From Pseudomonadota bacterium (GTDB taxonomy: Bacteria > Bdellovibrionota > Bdellovibrionia > Bdellovibrionales > Bdellovibrionaceae), in assembly GCA_021300175.1 (NCBI GenBank), contig JAJTIC010000025.1, forward strand, positions 1-51,938: a DNA stretch of 51,938 nucleotides, in the 5' to 3' direction. Below are positions 36,481 through 42,999 of this stretch, one piece after another; position 1 is the stretch's first letter, and every line of letters starts with the position of its first letter. Below the pieces are notes generated by a model, which saw only the letters and a list, made by a program, of their open reading frames with translations, searched no databases and was not told where the DNA came from. Position numbers and translations under genes: made by a program.

Positions 36481-37080
36481 ATGGCAAAGATGACAACTCC
36501 AGAAGCTTGGTTAGCAGCATTCAAAGAAGCAGAGCAAGTAGTTCATTCCTTTTGGTCGGATCCTTCTCAAATTTCAAAGTGCAGTCAATTTTCTGAGCTT
36601 TTGATCCAAACATATCAACGGCAGGGCACTGTTTTCTCGTGTGGAAATGGCGGCTCCCACTGTGACGCGATGCACTTTGCTGAAGAGCTTACCGGTCGAT
36701 ACCGAAAGGACCGCAGACCCCTAGGTGCTTTGGCTCTCGGAGATGCAAGCCATGTGACCTGCACGTCCAATGATTATGGATTTGAACATATCTTTTCCCG
36801 CCAAATTGAAGGCCTGGGCCGCCAGGGCGATGTTCTTGTGGGCCTTTCAACGAGTGGCAACTCTAAAAATGTCATTCGAGCTTTTGAATCTGCAAAATCC
36901 AAAGGCATCAAAACAGTAGCACTGCTCGGTCGCGATGGTGGTCAGCTAAAGGGTTTGGCGGATCTGGCGATTATTGTTCCAGCTCAAACTTCAGATCGAA
37001 TTCAAGAAATTCACATCAAAATCATCCATACGGTGATTGAGACTGTGGAGCGAAGCCTCTTCCCCGAGCATTATGCTTGA
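36481..37080 (+). CDS. gmhA: Phosphoheptose isomerase (sedoheptulose-7-phosphate isomerase)
   Basis: 199-residue SIS-domain enzyme of the first step of ADP-heptose synthesis for the LPS inner core. Signature stretches are VFSCGNGGSHCDAMHFAEEL (substrate loop and catalytic Glu), GRYRKDRRPLGALALGDASH and VLVGLSTSGNSKNVIRAFES. The C-terminal DRIQEIHIKIIHTVIETVE holds the second catalytic His. GTGAGGTCCC lies before the ATG. It stands alone between tRNA genes. SIS proteins of other specificity are unlikely given these loops. Confidence 0.9.
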   Translation: MAKMTTPEAWLAAFKEAEQVVHSFWSDPSQISKCSQFSELLIQTYQRQGTVFSCGNGGSHCDAMHFAEELTGRYRKDRRPLGALALGDASHVTCTSNDYGFEHIFSRQIEGLGRQGDVLVGLSTSGNSKNVIRAFESAKSKGIKTVALLGRDGGQLKGLADLAIIVPAQTSDRIQEIHIKIIHTVIETVERSLFPEHYA

Positions 37081-37136
37081 GTGAAACTCGAGTTTATGGC
37101 ACCTTGCCCTCTCAGCCGGTGAAAAACTGCGCTCGC

Positions 37137-37229
37137 GGAGAGGTGGGTGAGTGGCTGAAACCAAGCGTTTGCTAAACGCTCGTACAGCCAAAAGCTGTAC
37201 CGCGGGTTCAAATCCCGCCCTCTCCGCCA
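37137..37229 (+). tRNA. tRNA-Ser (GCU)
   Basis: Class II tRNA with a long variable arm (TACAGCC-AAAA-GCTGTA). Acceptor GGAGAGG pairs with CCTCTCC, the anticodon stem is AGCGT/ACGCT with anticodon GCT, and CCA is encoded. Its 3' end is the left copy of a 16-bp repeat found again at 42784. Confidence 0.97.
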
Positions 37230-37232
37230 TTC
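37217..37232 (+). repeat. attL-like direct repeat (tRNA-Ser 3' end)
   Basis: GCCCTCTCCGCCATTC covers the acceptor 3' strand, discriminator, CCA and three bases downstream of tRNA-Ser, so the tRNA stays intact. Confidence 0.75.
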
Positions 37233-37463
37233 AATTTCGCATAGATTGAGCGCATTCGCGCTATGTAACGGAAATCACAAACTAAAGGTTTCAATAAGTT
37301 ATCGAGGTGAAGCCTTCACGAGAATCACGGATCATCACAGAAAATCACTGTGGTTGTCTTAGTAAAGTCTTACTCGTGTCTTAGTAGGAGTAGTGGTTTT
37401 GCGAGCACTCATAATCTGCTTGTTTGTCAGAGAAATGGACTGAAAAAAACAAGGAGTGACCCT

Positions 37464-37634
37464 ATGAACTTTGGAGTTAATGCAATCGTGGCCCTTATAA
37501 AATTTGCGCTGTTTATCGGTGTGGCTGGAGGATTAGTGGATCTGACAATTCAGATGCGCAACGAAGCCGTGCAGGCTCACAAAACTGGGGTGGTGAACCT
37601 TAAAACTCTCAATGAAAGTTTGGTGGGCAAATAG
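37464..37634 (+). CDS. Small membrane protein at the left end of the element
   Basis: 56 residues from the ATG at 37464, preceded by AAGGAGTGA. It has an N-terminal hydrophobic stretch (AIVALIKFALFIGVAGGLVD) and a charged helical tail (MRNEAVQAHKTGVVNLKTLN). A longer frame to 37350 lacks a ribosome site. Convergent with the caspase operon. No family recognised. Confidence 0.55.
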   Translation: MNFGVNAIVALIKFALFIGVAGGLVDLTIQMRNEAVQAHKTGVVNLKTLNESLVGK

Positions 37635-37643
37635 CACCGCCCA

Positions 37644-37952
37644 CTATTTTCTATCTTTGAGCGGGTCATTCACTGCGGGCTTTATTTTTTCTACGGCAAG
37701 GCAAATATGCTGGGATTCGCATTTTTCTTGATAGCCCGCAACCACAACGAAATATTTTTCACCGAGAAGTTTCATTTGAGATTTGGGAATTTTTATAAGC
37801 GCGATAACGCCCTTTTTTATAGAGCTATTATCTGACTCTACAAATAGGTGCCACTTCCCGTCTTTTTTAAAGAGGGTTCCTTCAAGCGATATTTTTTCAG
37901 TGGCAAAGCCTACTACTGGTATAAACAGCAGTAAAAAAATAAGTTTTTTCAT
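37644..37952 (-). CDS. Small exported protein paired with the caspase-like protease
   Basis: 102 residues from the ATG at 37952. The signal peptide LIFLLLFIPVVGFA is followed by a compact, strand-rich domain (ISLEGTLFKKDGKWHLFVES, then VIALIKIPKSQMKLLGEKYF) and a cysteine pair (EKCESQHICLA). It overlaps the protease stop as ATGA, so both are made from one message and exported together. It may be an inhibitor, immunity protein or cofactor of the protease; this is inference from the tight pairing. Confidence 0.65.
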   Translation of the reverse strand: MKKLIFLLLFIPVVGFATEKISLEGTLFKKDGKWHLFVESDNSSIKKGVIALIKIPKSQMKLLGEKYFVVVAGYQEKCESQHICLAVEKIKPAVNDPLKDRK

Positions 37953-39226
37953 AGCGACCTCAGACAAGGATCATTTGGCGCGGCGGTCTTATTTTTAAAA
38001 AGTCCGTCAATAAGCAGACGCTCTTGCTTTACAAAATTTTCGGCTTTTTCTCGCACTTTAGCCTGTAGTTTAGCTATTGATGTCATCTGCTCTGAGGTGT
38101 CAGAGCCCTTTTCAATCATCCGTTTTAGATCGCTAACGGCCTGATTGTACCCTGAAAGTGATTGGTAGTAGGGAGCGGTAGCAACGTCAGAAATTTGCAC
38201 TCCAATGCTTGAGAGCTGCTTTACAAGAGAAGCGGTTGCCATATTTAACTGTTCGCAGGAAAGGTTTTGTTGTTTTGCAATTTGTGGCTGTAAAAGACCT
38301 TTCGTGAAGTAGGTAATATCCATCTGCGAACTAATTGCAGGAGACTGAAATGTTTGATCTGCGGCCCTTGATGTCCAATAGGCAGAGGAAATGCTGGAAA
38401 GGTCGATTTTCTTGTCTGAAAGATATTTGCTGGTTTTTTGAAAGCATTTGCTCTGCGAAAAATAGGGGTCTTTTGCAAGCTCAGCAAGTCTGCCTTTGTA
38501 GTACCTCATTGCTAAATACTCACCGCTGGAAGTATAGTCTTTAGAAAAATCAGGATCATCTTCAAAGCATCCGTAGCCAAGTTCATTGCCTGCGGATTGA
38601 AAAAAAGCACAGGTATTTTTTAAGCCTAGCTTTTGAAAGGCATCTTTGGCTCTGCCAGAGTGGCAGGAGTAAAGAACGAGAGTGGGCAATGCGCCCTTGT
38701 CTTCGAGACGTTTTACATATTCTAAAATTTTTCTGCTTGGGTATTGCACTTCTTTACCGTCTTTGTCGAAGACCGTGAACGTGTGTTCACATCCAGAGTT
38801 TAAATCGTTTCTGCTGAGTTGACCAAGCTCTCCGCAGGTATCTGCACCGTGAGCTGCGATGAGAATTTCTACACGATCTCCTTGCTTTGCTTTAGTAATG
38901 AGATTTTCAAATGTATCGTCGATAGAGGATTCCGTAGCGCTATTTTTTTTGCTTTGCAAAGAGGCTATTTTTTCATAATCACGGGAATATTTTTGTTTTT
39001 CGGGGCTATCTCCGCCTGAGCCGAAAAGGCTATTTACTTGATAGCCTTGGTCTAGCAGGCCAATTGTCGAGGCCGCCGTGACGCGCGCAAATTCTTGCTG
39101 GCTAGACTCTACATTTTTTGAGCTTCCACCGATAATCACGGCGTATTTATCCGCCCGAGCCTCGCTTGAGAGGGCTATAAGTGCGGTAAAAATGAGAAGA
39201 GGCTGTTTAAAGCTAGTTAATTCCAT
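37949..39226 (-). CDS. Exported caspase-like (clan CD) cysteine protease
   Basis: 425 residues with a signal peptide (LLIFTALIALSSEARA). The following domain starts KYAVIIGGSS, the first strand of caspase/legumain folds. The catalytic dyad is visible as His-126 in ILIAAHGAD and Cys-188 in LVLYSCHSG, 62 residues apart, each at the end of a hydrophobic strand as in C13/C14/gingipain enzymes. The region after 230 has no known domain; it is helical with four more cysteines. The protein acts in the periplasm or outside. It is divergent from an FGE-fold gene; caspase and FGE/SUMF1 domains are often linked in bacterial orthocaspases. Substrate unknown. Confidence 0.75.
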   Translation of the reverse strand: MELTSFKQPLLIFTALIALSSEARADKYAVIIGGSSKNVESSQQEFARVTAASTIGLLDQGYQVNSLFGSGGDSPEKQKYSRDYEKIASLQSKKNSATESSIDDTFENLITKAKQGDRVEILIAAHGADTCGELGQLSRNDLNSGCEHTFTVFDKDGKEVQYPSRKILEYVKRLEDKGALPTLVLYSCHSGRAKDAFQKLGLKNTCAFFQSAGNELGYGCFEDDPDFSKDYTSSGEYLAMRYYKGRLAELAKDPYFSQSKCFQKTSKYLSDKKIDLSSISSAYWTSRAADQTFQSPAISSQMDITYFTKGLLQPQIAKQQNLSCEQLNMATASLVKQLSSIGVQISDVATAPYYQSLSGYNQAVSDLKRMIEKGSDTSEQMTSIAKLQAKVREKAENFVKQERLLIDGLFKNKTAAPNDPCLRSL

Positions 39227-39411
39227 TCAGCTCTTTTTCGACTAAATATGGATTTCTCTTAACAAAAATTCGGTTAAAAACTAAAAGCACGTGTTTAATC
39301 GTAATATTTCACCTACACGGTTGAATTGATTCTCGTTTACGAGCTAAACTTTTTATGTGGGATAACCGATTTAACTATGGATAGGGATTAAAAAAAGAGA
39401 AAAGGAGCAAT

Positions 39412-40779
39412 ATGAAAAAGGCGTTTTTATTTATAACGGGAATAGCCCTCACGGGTGGTTGGCTGGGCTGCACACATGTAAGTCCAAAAACAGAATCTTC
39501 TACAGCAATGAAATCAACTGAGGTGGGCAGAAAACTTGCCAGTGATTTGGATGCTGGCATAGTTGGCCCAAACGGTGAAGTGATTTTGTTTTACAAAGAG
39601 GCCAACAAAATAGTTATTCAGCAATGCGAAGATAATACGGTTTTAGACCAACGAAGTGATTGCCAAACAAAAGCTGGAACAAATGTTACAAGAGTTCCTG
39701 TTCCTGAGTTCAAGCGAAGACTAAAAGCGGCGCTTGCTATTCCTGGTGATTACACTGCCGACATGAAAAGAAAAATCGAAATTTTTAATAAACAAACGCC
39801 GATTGATCCCGTGGAGCTTGATAAAGCGATCAAGCGTGCCCAAGACTTTATTGCCAGATACGGAGCAGATAATGCAGAGCCCGGCATAATGGATAAACTG
39901 CAAGCGATGAAAGGTGCTGCTGAGATCAATAACCTTGTGGATAAATTGGTGGATCAAATCATCGGCCAGCCAGCGCTTAAGCAGTTTGTCTTTTCAAAAG
40001 ATAAAGCTACTTTCGAGTTTAATATTTTGCGAAGTTACATCAAAAACCCAGGTCTTTCTGCGGATTTCGTAACAATTAAAGCAGGTTCTTTCAAAATGGG
40101 AAGTCCCGCATCTGAAGAAAACAGATACGAAGATGAAAATTTACATGATGTAATGATCTCTCGCGATTTTAGCATTCAAACGACTGTTGTAACGCAAGCC
40201 CAATATTTCTTGGCAATGGGATACAATCCATCAATCGTTAAAAGAAAAAGTTTTTGCCCGGGTGATTATGTTGAAATCAATGCAGCATCTCTTTGCCCAA
40301 ACAATCCAGTAGAAAGTGTTTCTTGGAATGATGCTCAGGATTTCATAGCAAAACTAAATGCGACTGATGCAGACTATTCTTATCGCTTACCAACAGAGGC
40401 CGAGTGGGAATTTTCTGCTCGTGGCGGCACGCAAACGGCTTTTTGGTATGGTAACAATACTAACAGACTTGCTGACTACGCATGGTTTATTGGAAACGCT
40501 GGGGGCATAACTCATGCAGTGGGATCAAAGCCTGCCAATCAATATGGCTTGTATGATGCTCAAGGTAACGTATGGCAATGGGTACAGGACTGGTACGGTA
40601 TATACTCAACAAATCGCCAGCAAGATCCTGTGGGTGAAGCAACGGGCTCCTCCCGCGTGGTCCGCGGTGGCAGTGGGGCCAACAATGCTCAGGATGTGCG
40701 GGCTGCGATTCGCAAGTACGTCGACCCCGGTAAACGCTACAACAATGTTGGCTTCCGCCTCGTGAGGACTGCTAAGTAA
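39412..40779 (+). CDS. FGE-sulfatase/C-type-lectin-fold lipoprotein
   Basis: 455 residues. The signal peptide ends in a lipobox (LGCTH, Cys-20), so it is a lipoprotein. Residues 30-210 are helical with no known domain. From about 220 comes an FGE/SUMF1 domain: FVTIKAGSFKMGSPASEENR, TVVTQAQYFLAMGYNPS, NPVESVSWNDAQDFIAKL, YRLPTEAEWEFSARGG, YDAQGNVWQWVQDWYG, RVVRGGS and VGFRLVRTAK. The catalytic cysteine pair of formylglycine-generating enzyme should lie after GGS, but the residues are GANNAQDVRAAIRKY, so it cannot be a classical FGE. A ligand-binding role is more likely. GGAG lies before the ATG. The 3' end is described separately. Confidence 0.8.
   Translation: MKKAFLFITGIALTGGWLGCTHVSPKTESSTAMKSTEVGRKLASDLDAGIVGPNGEVILFYKEANKIVIQQCEDNTVLDQRSDCQTKAGTNVTRVPVPEFKRRLKAALAIPGDYTADMKRKIEIFNKQTPIDPVELDKAIKRAQDFIARYGADNAEPGIMDKLQAMKGAAEINNLVDKLVDQIIGQPALKQFVFSKDKATFEFNILRSYIKNPGLSADFVTIKAGSFKMGSPASEENRYEDENLHDVMISRDFSIQTTVVTQAQYFLAMGYNPSIVKRKSFCPGDYVEINAASLCPNNPVESVSWNDAQDFIAKLNATDADYSYRLPTEAEWEFSARGGTQTAFWYGNNTNRLADYAWFIGNAGGITHAVGSKPANQYGLYDAQGNVWQWVQDWYGIYSTNRQQDPVGEATGSSRVVRGGSGANNAQDVRAAIRKYVDPGKRYNNVGFRLVRTAK
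40654..40776 (+). other. Candidate DGR-type variable region (3' end of the FGE-fold gene)
   Basis: This last part of the gene is richer in GC by eye than the preceding part. Conserved edges (RVVRGGS and NNVGFRLVR) flank residues that in most family members are Asn (AAY codons). Here they are GCC, GAT, ATT, TAC, GTC, GGT and TAC, which are AAY codons with A replaced and the last base kept. This is the pattern of adenine-directed mutagenesis in diversity-generating retroelements. No template repeat or reverse transcriptase is in the window. Confidence 0.45.
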
Positions 40780-40814
40780 TTCTTGTCCCTTTTACTCTTT
40801 TATCCTTGTCCTAT

Positions 40815-40903
40815 GGCTGTAGCCAATTAACTTGAGGAAAAGCGATGGCCCGCTGAAAGCGCGGCCTGAGCCCTCAAGTTAACTTGGCGAAAGCCAAATC
40901 GCT
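40815..40903. repeat. Long structured inverted repeat
   Basis: GGCT/AGCC, GCCAA/TTGGC and TTAACTTGAGG/CCTCAAGTTAA pair in turn over 81 bases with small internal loops. The centre holds a second hairpin, GGCCCGC-TGAAA-GCGCGGCC. TTGGC-GAAA-GCCAA can form an alternative GNRA hairpin, and AGCGAT (40841) can pair with ATCGCT (40898). It starts 35 bases after the FGE-fold gene stop. It could be a DNA cruciform, a small RNA, a mobile-element end or a strong terminator. Confidence 0.65.
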
Positions 40904-40938
40904 AAATTTTTGAATATTATGCTCTGCGCCAAGGCGGC

Positions 40939-41115
40939 CTATGCGCGTTTACTCACTTTGTTCAAAAGCTTCACCGCAATCTGAAAATCTTTTCTGTCAT
41001 CATCTGAAAACTGAATATTTGATGCGGCCATCAATTTTAGAGGGTCGATTCCCAAGTATTGAGCCAGCGTGGAAAAAAGCGTGGCTAGCTGATAATAAAG
41101 TAAAACTTGACTCAT
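40939..41115 (-). CDS. Possible small protein divergent from the DUF4160 gene
   Basis: 58 residues starting MSQVLLYYQLATLFSTLAQY and continuing IDPLKLMAASNIQFSDDDRK to LLNKVSKRA. The sequence is balanced and reads like a real helical protein. No ribosome site is visible before the ATG, which lies within the promoter of the divergent DUF4160 gene. Evidence is limited to protein-like composition. Confidence 0.35.
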   Translation of the reverse strand: MSQVLLYYQLATLFSTLAQYLGIDPLKLMAASNIQFSDDDRKDFQIAVKLLNKVSKRA

Positions 41116-41135
41116 ATGTGCAAAGTATGTATATT
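41107..41135 (+). promoter_or_regulatory. Strong sigma-70 promoter for the DUF4160 pair (leaderless start)
   Basis: TTGACT (41107-41112) and TATATT (41130-41135) are exactly 17 bases apart. The expected transcription start coincides with the ATG at 41142, so the mRNA would have no 5' leader. Confidence 0.65.
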
Positions 41136-41141
41136 GTAAAT

Positions 41142-41378
41142 ATGCCGACGATTTTTGTGATTGGCCCATTTAGAATTATCATCAACACCAAGGATCATAG
41201 GCCGGCTCATGTCCACTGTGTGGGACCTGGTGTTTCAGTCATTATTGCGATCTTGGATCAAGAAGTGATTAGAAATAACGGAGTCTCGCCAAAGGATACT
41301 AAAAGGCTTAAGGAATTTATAAAGGTTCAGTCTGAAGTTTTAATGAACGAGTGGAGGCACTATCATGAAGAAGAATAA
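41142..41378 (+). CDS. DUF4160 protein (toxin-like partner of a two-gene module)
   Basis: 78 residues. MPTIFVIGPFRIIINTKDHR, then PAHVHCVGPGVSVIIAILDQ, and the end EFIKVQSEVLMNEWRHYHEE, are the DUF4160 pattern, with the conserved (D/E)H.P.H(I/V)H segment. These small proteins are usually found in two-gene modules with a DNA-binding partner, often treated as toxin-antitoxin systems, though the biochemistry is not settled. The antitoxin-like gene overlaps its end by 14 bases. An in-frame ATG at 41127 overlaps the -10 box, so 41142 is preferred. Confidence 0.8.
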   Translation: MPTIFVIGPFRIIINTKDHRPAHVHCVGPGVSVIIAILDQEVIRNNGVSPKDTKRLKEFIKVQSEVLMNEWRHYHEEE

Positions 41379-41607
41379 AGAAGCTAAAAATCTGCTAACT
41401 GATGATGATTTTAAGCCAGAAAATATTAAAGCAAATATCACGATCAGGATTTCTGGTGAGCTGCTTAATGCCTACAGAGCAGAGGCTGAAAAGCTTGGCA
41501 TTGGCTATCAGACTCTTATGCAAATTAAGCTTAAAGAGGGCTTGGAAAATTCAGTCGAGAAACGTCTAGAAAAACTTGAAAAGGCTTTAAAGAACAGAGC
41601 TGGGTAG
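41365..41607 (+). CDS. Antitoxin-like ribbon-helix-helix protein
   Basis: 80 residues. ANITIRISGELLNAYRAEAE, then KLGIGYQTLMQIKLKEGLEN, is a CopG/BrnA-type ribbon-helix-helix DNA-binding domain. A charged coiled tail (VEKRLEKLEKALKNRAG) follows. GGAGG precedes the ATG inside the DUF4160 gene, with which it overlaps by 14 bases. It probably binds the DUF4160 protein and represses the module promoter. Confidence 0.8.
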   Translation: MKKNKEAKNLLTDDDFKPENIKANITIRISGELLNAYRAEAEKLGIGYQTLMQIKLKEGLENSVEKRLEKLEKALKNRAG

Positions 41608-41618
41608 GGACATATTTT

Positions 41619-41807
41619 ATGTACAAGCTTTTAATACCACTGATTGTATTTTCAGCATTGAATAGTTTAGGGATCAAAGACGTTTTCCTAAAAACCCATC
41701 TTGGATCAGGCGACGTTAGCCGTTTGGAGATTGCAAAACGCAAAGTTCTAAAAATTGACTGGAAGCCAATTTCATTTTTCCCAGAAGAAGCAAAGCGTTT
41801 TCAATAA
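41619..41807 (+). CDS. Small hypothetical protein with N-terminal hydrophobic segment
   Basis: 62 residues: MYKLLIPLIVFSALNSLGIK, then DVFLKTHLGSGDVSRLEIAK and a basic end. The start resembles a short signal or anchor. AGGGA is 8 bases before the ATG, and it follows the antitoxin-like gene by 11 bases, so it may be part of the same transcript. No family recognised. Confidence 0.45.
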   Translation: MYKLLIPLIVFSALNSLGIKDVFLKTHLGSGDVSRLEIAKRKVLKIDWKPISFFPEEAKRFQ

Positions 41808-41914
41808 GCGAAGTTTTCTAGCCTGGTTTTATTATCTGAAATTTTGCGAAGTCTGGGCCTTGATGTTTTATTTGACTTCAGTTTTCACTGACTAAAAGTT
41901 TATCTATTAACAAC

Positions 41915-42580
41915 TCATGAGGCCGTTGGTGTTGTCCTTGGAACTTCAGGAAAAACAACGCTTGCAGATTCAGTAACTAGTGCTTTGTCGGCTTCCTCTT
42001 TGAGCATCAAAGATTTTTCGGCCCAAACACTTCCGTGGCTGCATTTCGCGATCTGTGCAATCTGCCGAAATGTCATTCCTGCTTTCAAAAGTTTTCTAAT
42101 TAAATCTGAATCCCGCTGTTTCTTTCTTCCAATAAGTCGACCCTTTGCTTTGGCATTAGCTAATCCTGCCTTAACGCGTTCGCAAATTAGATCTCGTTCG
42201 AGCTGGCTTATCGCTGCCAAAATACTGAAGACGGCAAGTCCCACAGGTGTGCTGGTATCAATCTTTTCAGTAATTGAAACAAAGGACACGTTTTTACATT
42301 TATAGATTTGTAGTGCATTTAGTAAATGCGTTGTGCTTCTGGCAAAACGTGAAAAAGAATAAACAATCACTGAGCTGATTTCTCCATTGTTGACTGCGGA
42401 CATCATCCTGTCCAATGCAGGCCTAGATGACTTTGTGCCACTGATCCCCTCGTCAGTGAATAGCTCATAATTTTGCACATCATTTTTAGCACAATAGTCT
42501 TTAAGGATTCGGACCTGTGATTCAAGACCGGTGGATTGCTGATCTGTTGATACGCGTGCGTATAGAGCGACCTTATTCAT
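41915..42580 (-). CDS. Serine recombinase (resolvase/invertase family)
   Basis: 221 residues. The catalytic region is typical: VALYARVSTDQQSTGLESQV with nucleophile Ser-11, FTDEGISGTKSSRPALDRMM, YSFSRFARSTTHLLNAL, and SQLERDLICERVKAGLANAK. A HIN-type HTH follows (IRKLLKAGMTFRQIAQIAKC). It is a small resolvase/invertase-type enzyme, not a large serine integrase. It starts by TAATG overlap with the HTH gene next to the attR-like repeat, so it is the best candidate for mobilising the element, although small resolvases rarely integrate at tRNA genes. Confidence 0.9.
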   Translation of the reverse strand: MNKVALYARVSTDQQSTGLESQVRILKDYCAKNDVQNYELFTDEGISGTKSSRPALDRMMSAVNNGEISSVIVYSFSRFARSTTHLLNALQIYKCKNVSFVSITEKIDTSTPVGLAVFSILAAISQLERDLICERVKAGLANAKAKGRLIGRKKQRDSDLIRKLLKAGMTFRQIAQIAKCSHGSVWAEKSLMLKEEADKALVTESASVVFPEVPRTTPTAS

Positions 42581-42804
42581 TATTTCCCCCTCTTGATTGA
42601 TTTCTTAGATTGTTTGGTGTGGTCAGAGACGAAGACCTGGCTACAGCCAAGAAGCTTGGCCACTGCAACTGCAGTCTTATGAGTTTTTAATAATTGGCGT
42701 AATTCGGTAGTTGATAGGATTTTAGGTTCAGGATAGGCTTCTAGCTCAAATATAACAGCAGCAGAGAGTTCGCCTACTTTAAAGCCCTCTCCGCCATTCC
42801 TCAT
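42580..42804 (-). CDS. Small HTH protein coupled to the recombinase
   Basis: 74 residues. LRQLLKTHKTAVAVAKLLGC, then SQVFVSDHTKQSKKSIKRGK, forms a helix-turn-helix with a basic tail. Codons 2-7 are encoded by the right copy of the 16-bp att repeat, so integration or excision would change its N-terminus or promoter. It overlaps the recombinase start. It could regulate recombination (excisionase-like) or the operon. Confidence 0.65.
   Translation of the reverse strand: MRNGGEGFKVGELSAAVIFELEAYPEPKILSTTELRQLLKTHKTAVAVAKLLGCSQVFVSDHTKQSKKSIKRGK
42784..42799 (+). repeat. attR-like direct repeat
   Basis: A perfect copy of the 16 bases GCCCTCTCCGCCATTC at 37217-37232, with flanking bases different on both sides. 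Confidence 0.75.
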
Positions 42805-42852
42805 CTTCTTTAATTTCGGTTCTACGGTTCTAGTCGTTTATGGAGGGAAAAG

Positions 42853-42892
42853 TGTAAACTATGTCTCCCGTATAAAATGTAAACAATGTCTC
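42853..42892 (+). repeat. Two direct repeats of an IS-end type
   Basis: TGTAAAC(T/A)ATGTCTC occurs at 42853 and 42878, 25 bases apart. Tandem TGTAAAC.ATGTC motifs are found at the ends of some IS21/IS481-type insertion sequences as transposase sites. No transposase is nearby, so this is at most a remnant, just outside the attR-like repeat. Confidence 0.45.
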
Positions 42893-42999
42893 AGGAAGGA
42901 CAAAGATTATTCTAATTAAAGTTCTGTTCATTTATCCCTTGTTCTTGTCGACGTAGGTCGGTACGCTGAATCACAGGACACCAAACAAGGAGATCAAGG

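Larger units (their letters stand above)
37217..42799. mobile_element. Integrated genomic element in tRNA-Ser (about 5.6 kb)
   Basis: The 3' end of tRNA-Ser plus three following bases recurs as a perfect 16-bp direct repeat 5567 bases downstream. The right copy lies at the start of an HTH gene coupled to a serine recombinase. The enclosed DNA looks AT-richer by eye than the flanks and carries only accessory genes: a caspase-like protease, an FGE-fold lipoprotein, a DUF4160/antitoxin-like pair and small unknown proteins. No tyrosine integrase, replication or transfer gene was seen. These features fit a small island integrated at a tRNA, with the recombinase at its right end. Confidence 0.7.

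Noticed and set aside
37084-37095. Palindrome AAACTCGAGTTT after gmhA as a terminator
   Set aside because: There is no loop or T tract; it is probably a chance palindrome.
40815-40903. Integron attC site
   Set aside because: The element has a long imperfect stem, but the ends do not fit the R'' (RYYYAAC) and R' (GTTRRRY) core sites, and no integrase of that type is present.
40654-40903. Complete diversity-generating retroelement
   Set aside because: Only a variable-region-like segment is seen. No frame in the window shows reverse-transcriptase motifs (such as YxDD) and no adenine-rich template copy was found.
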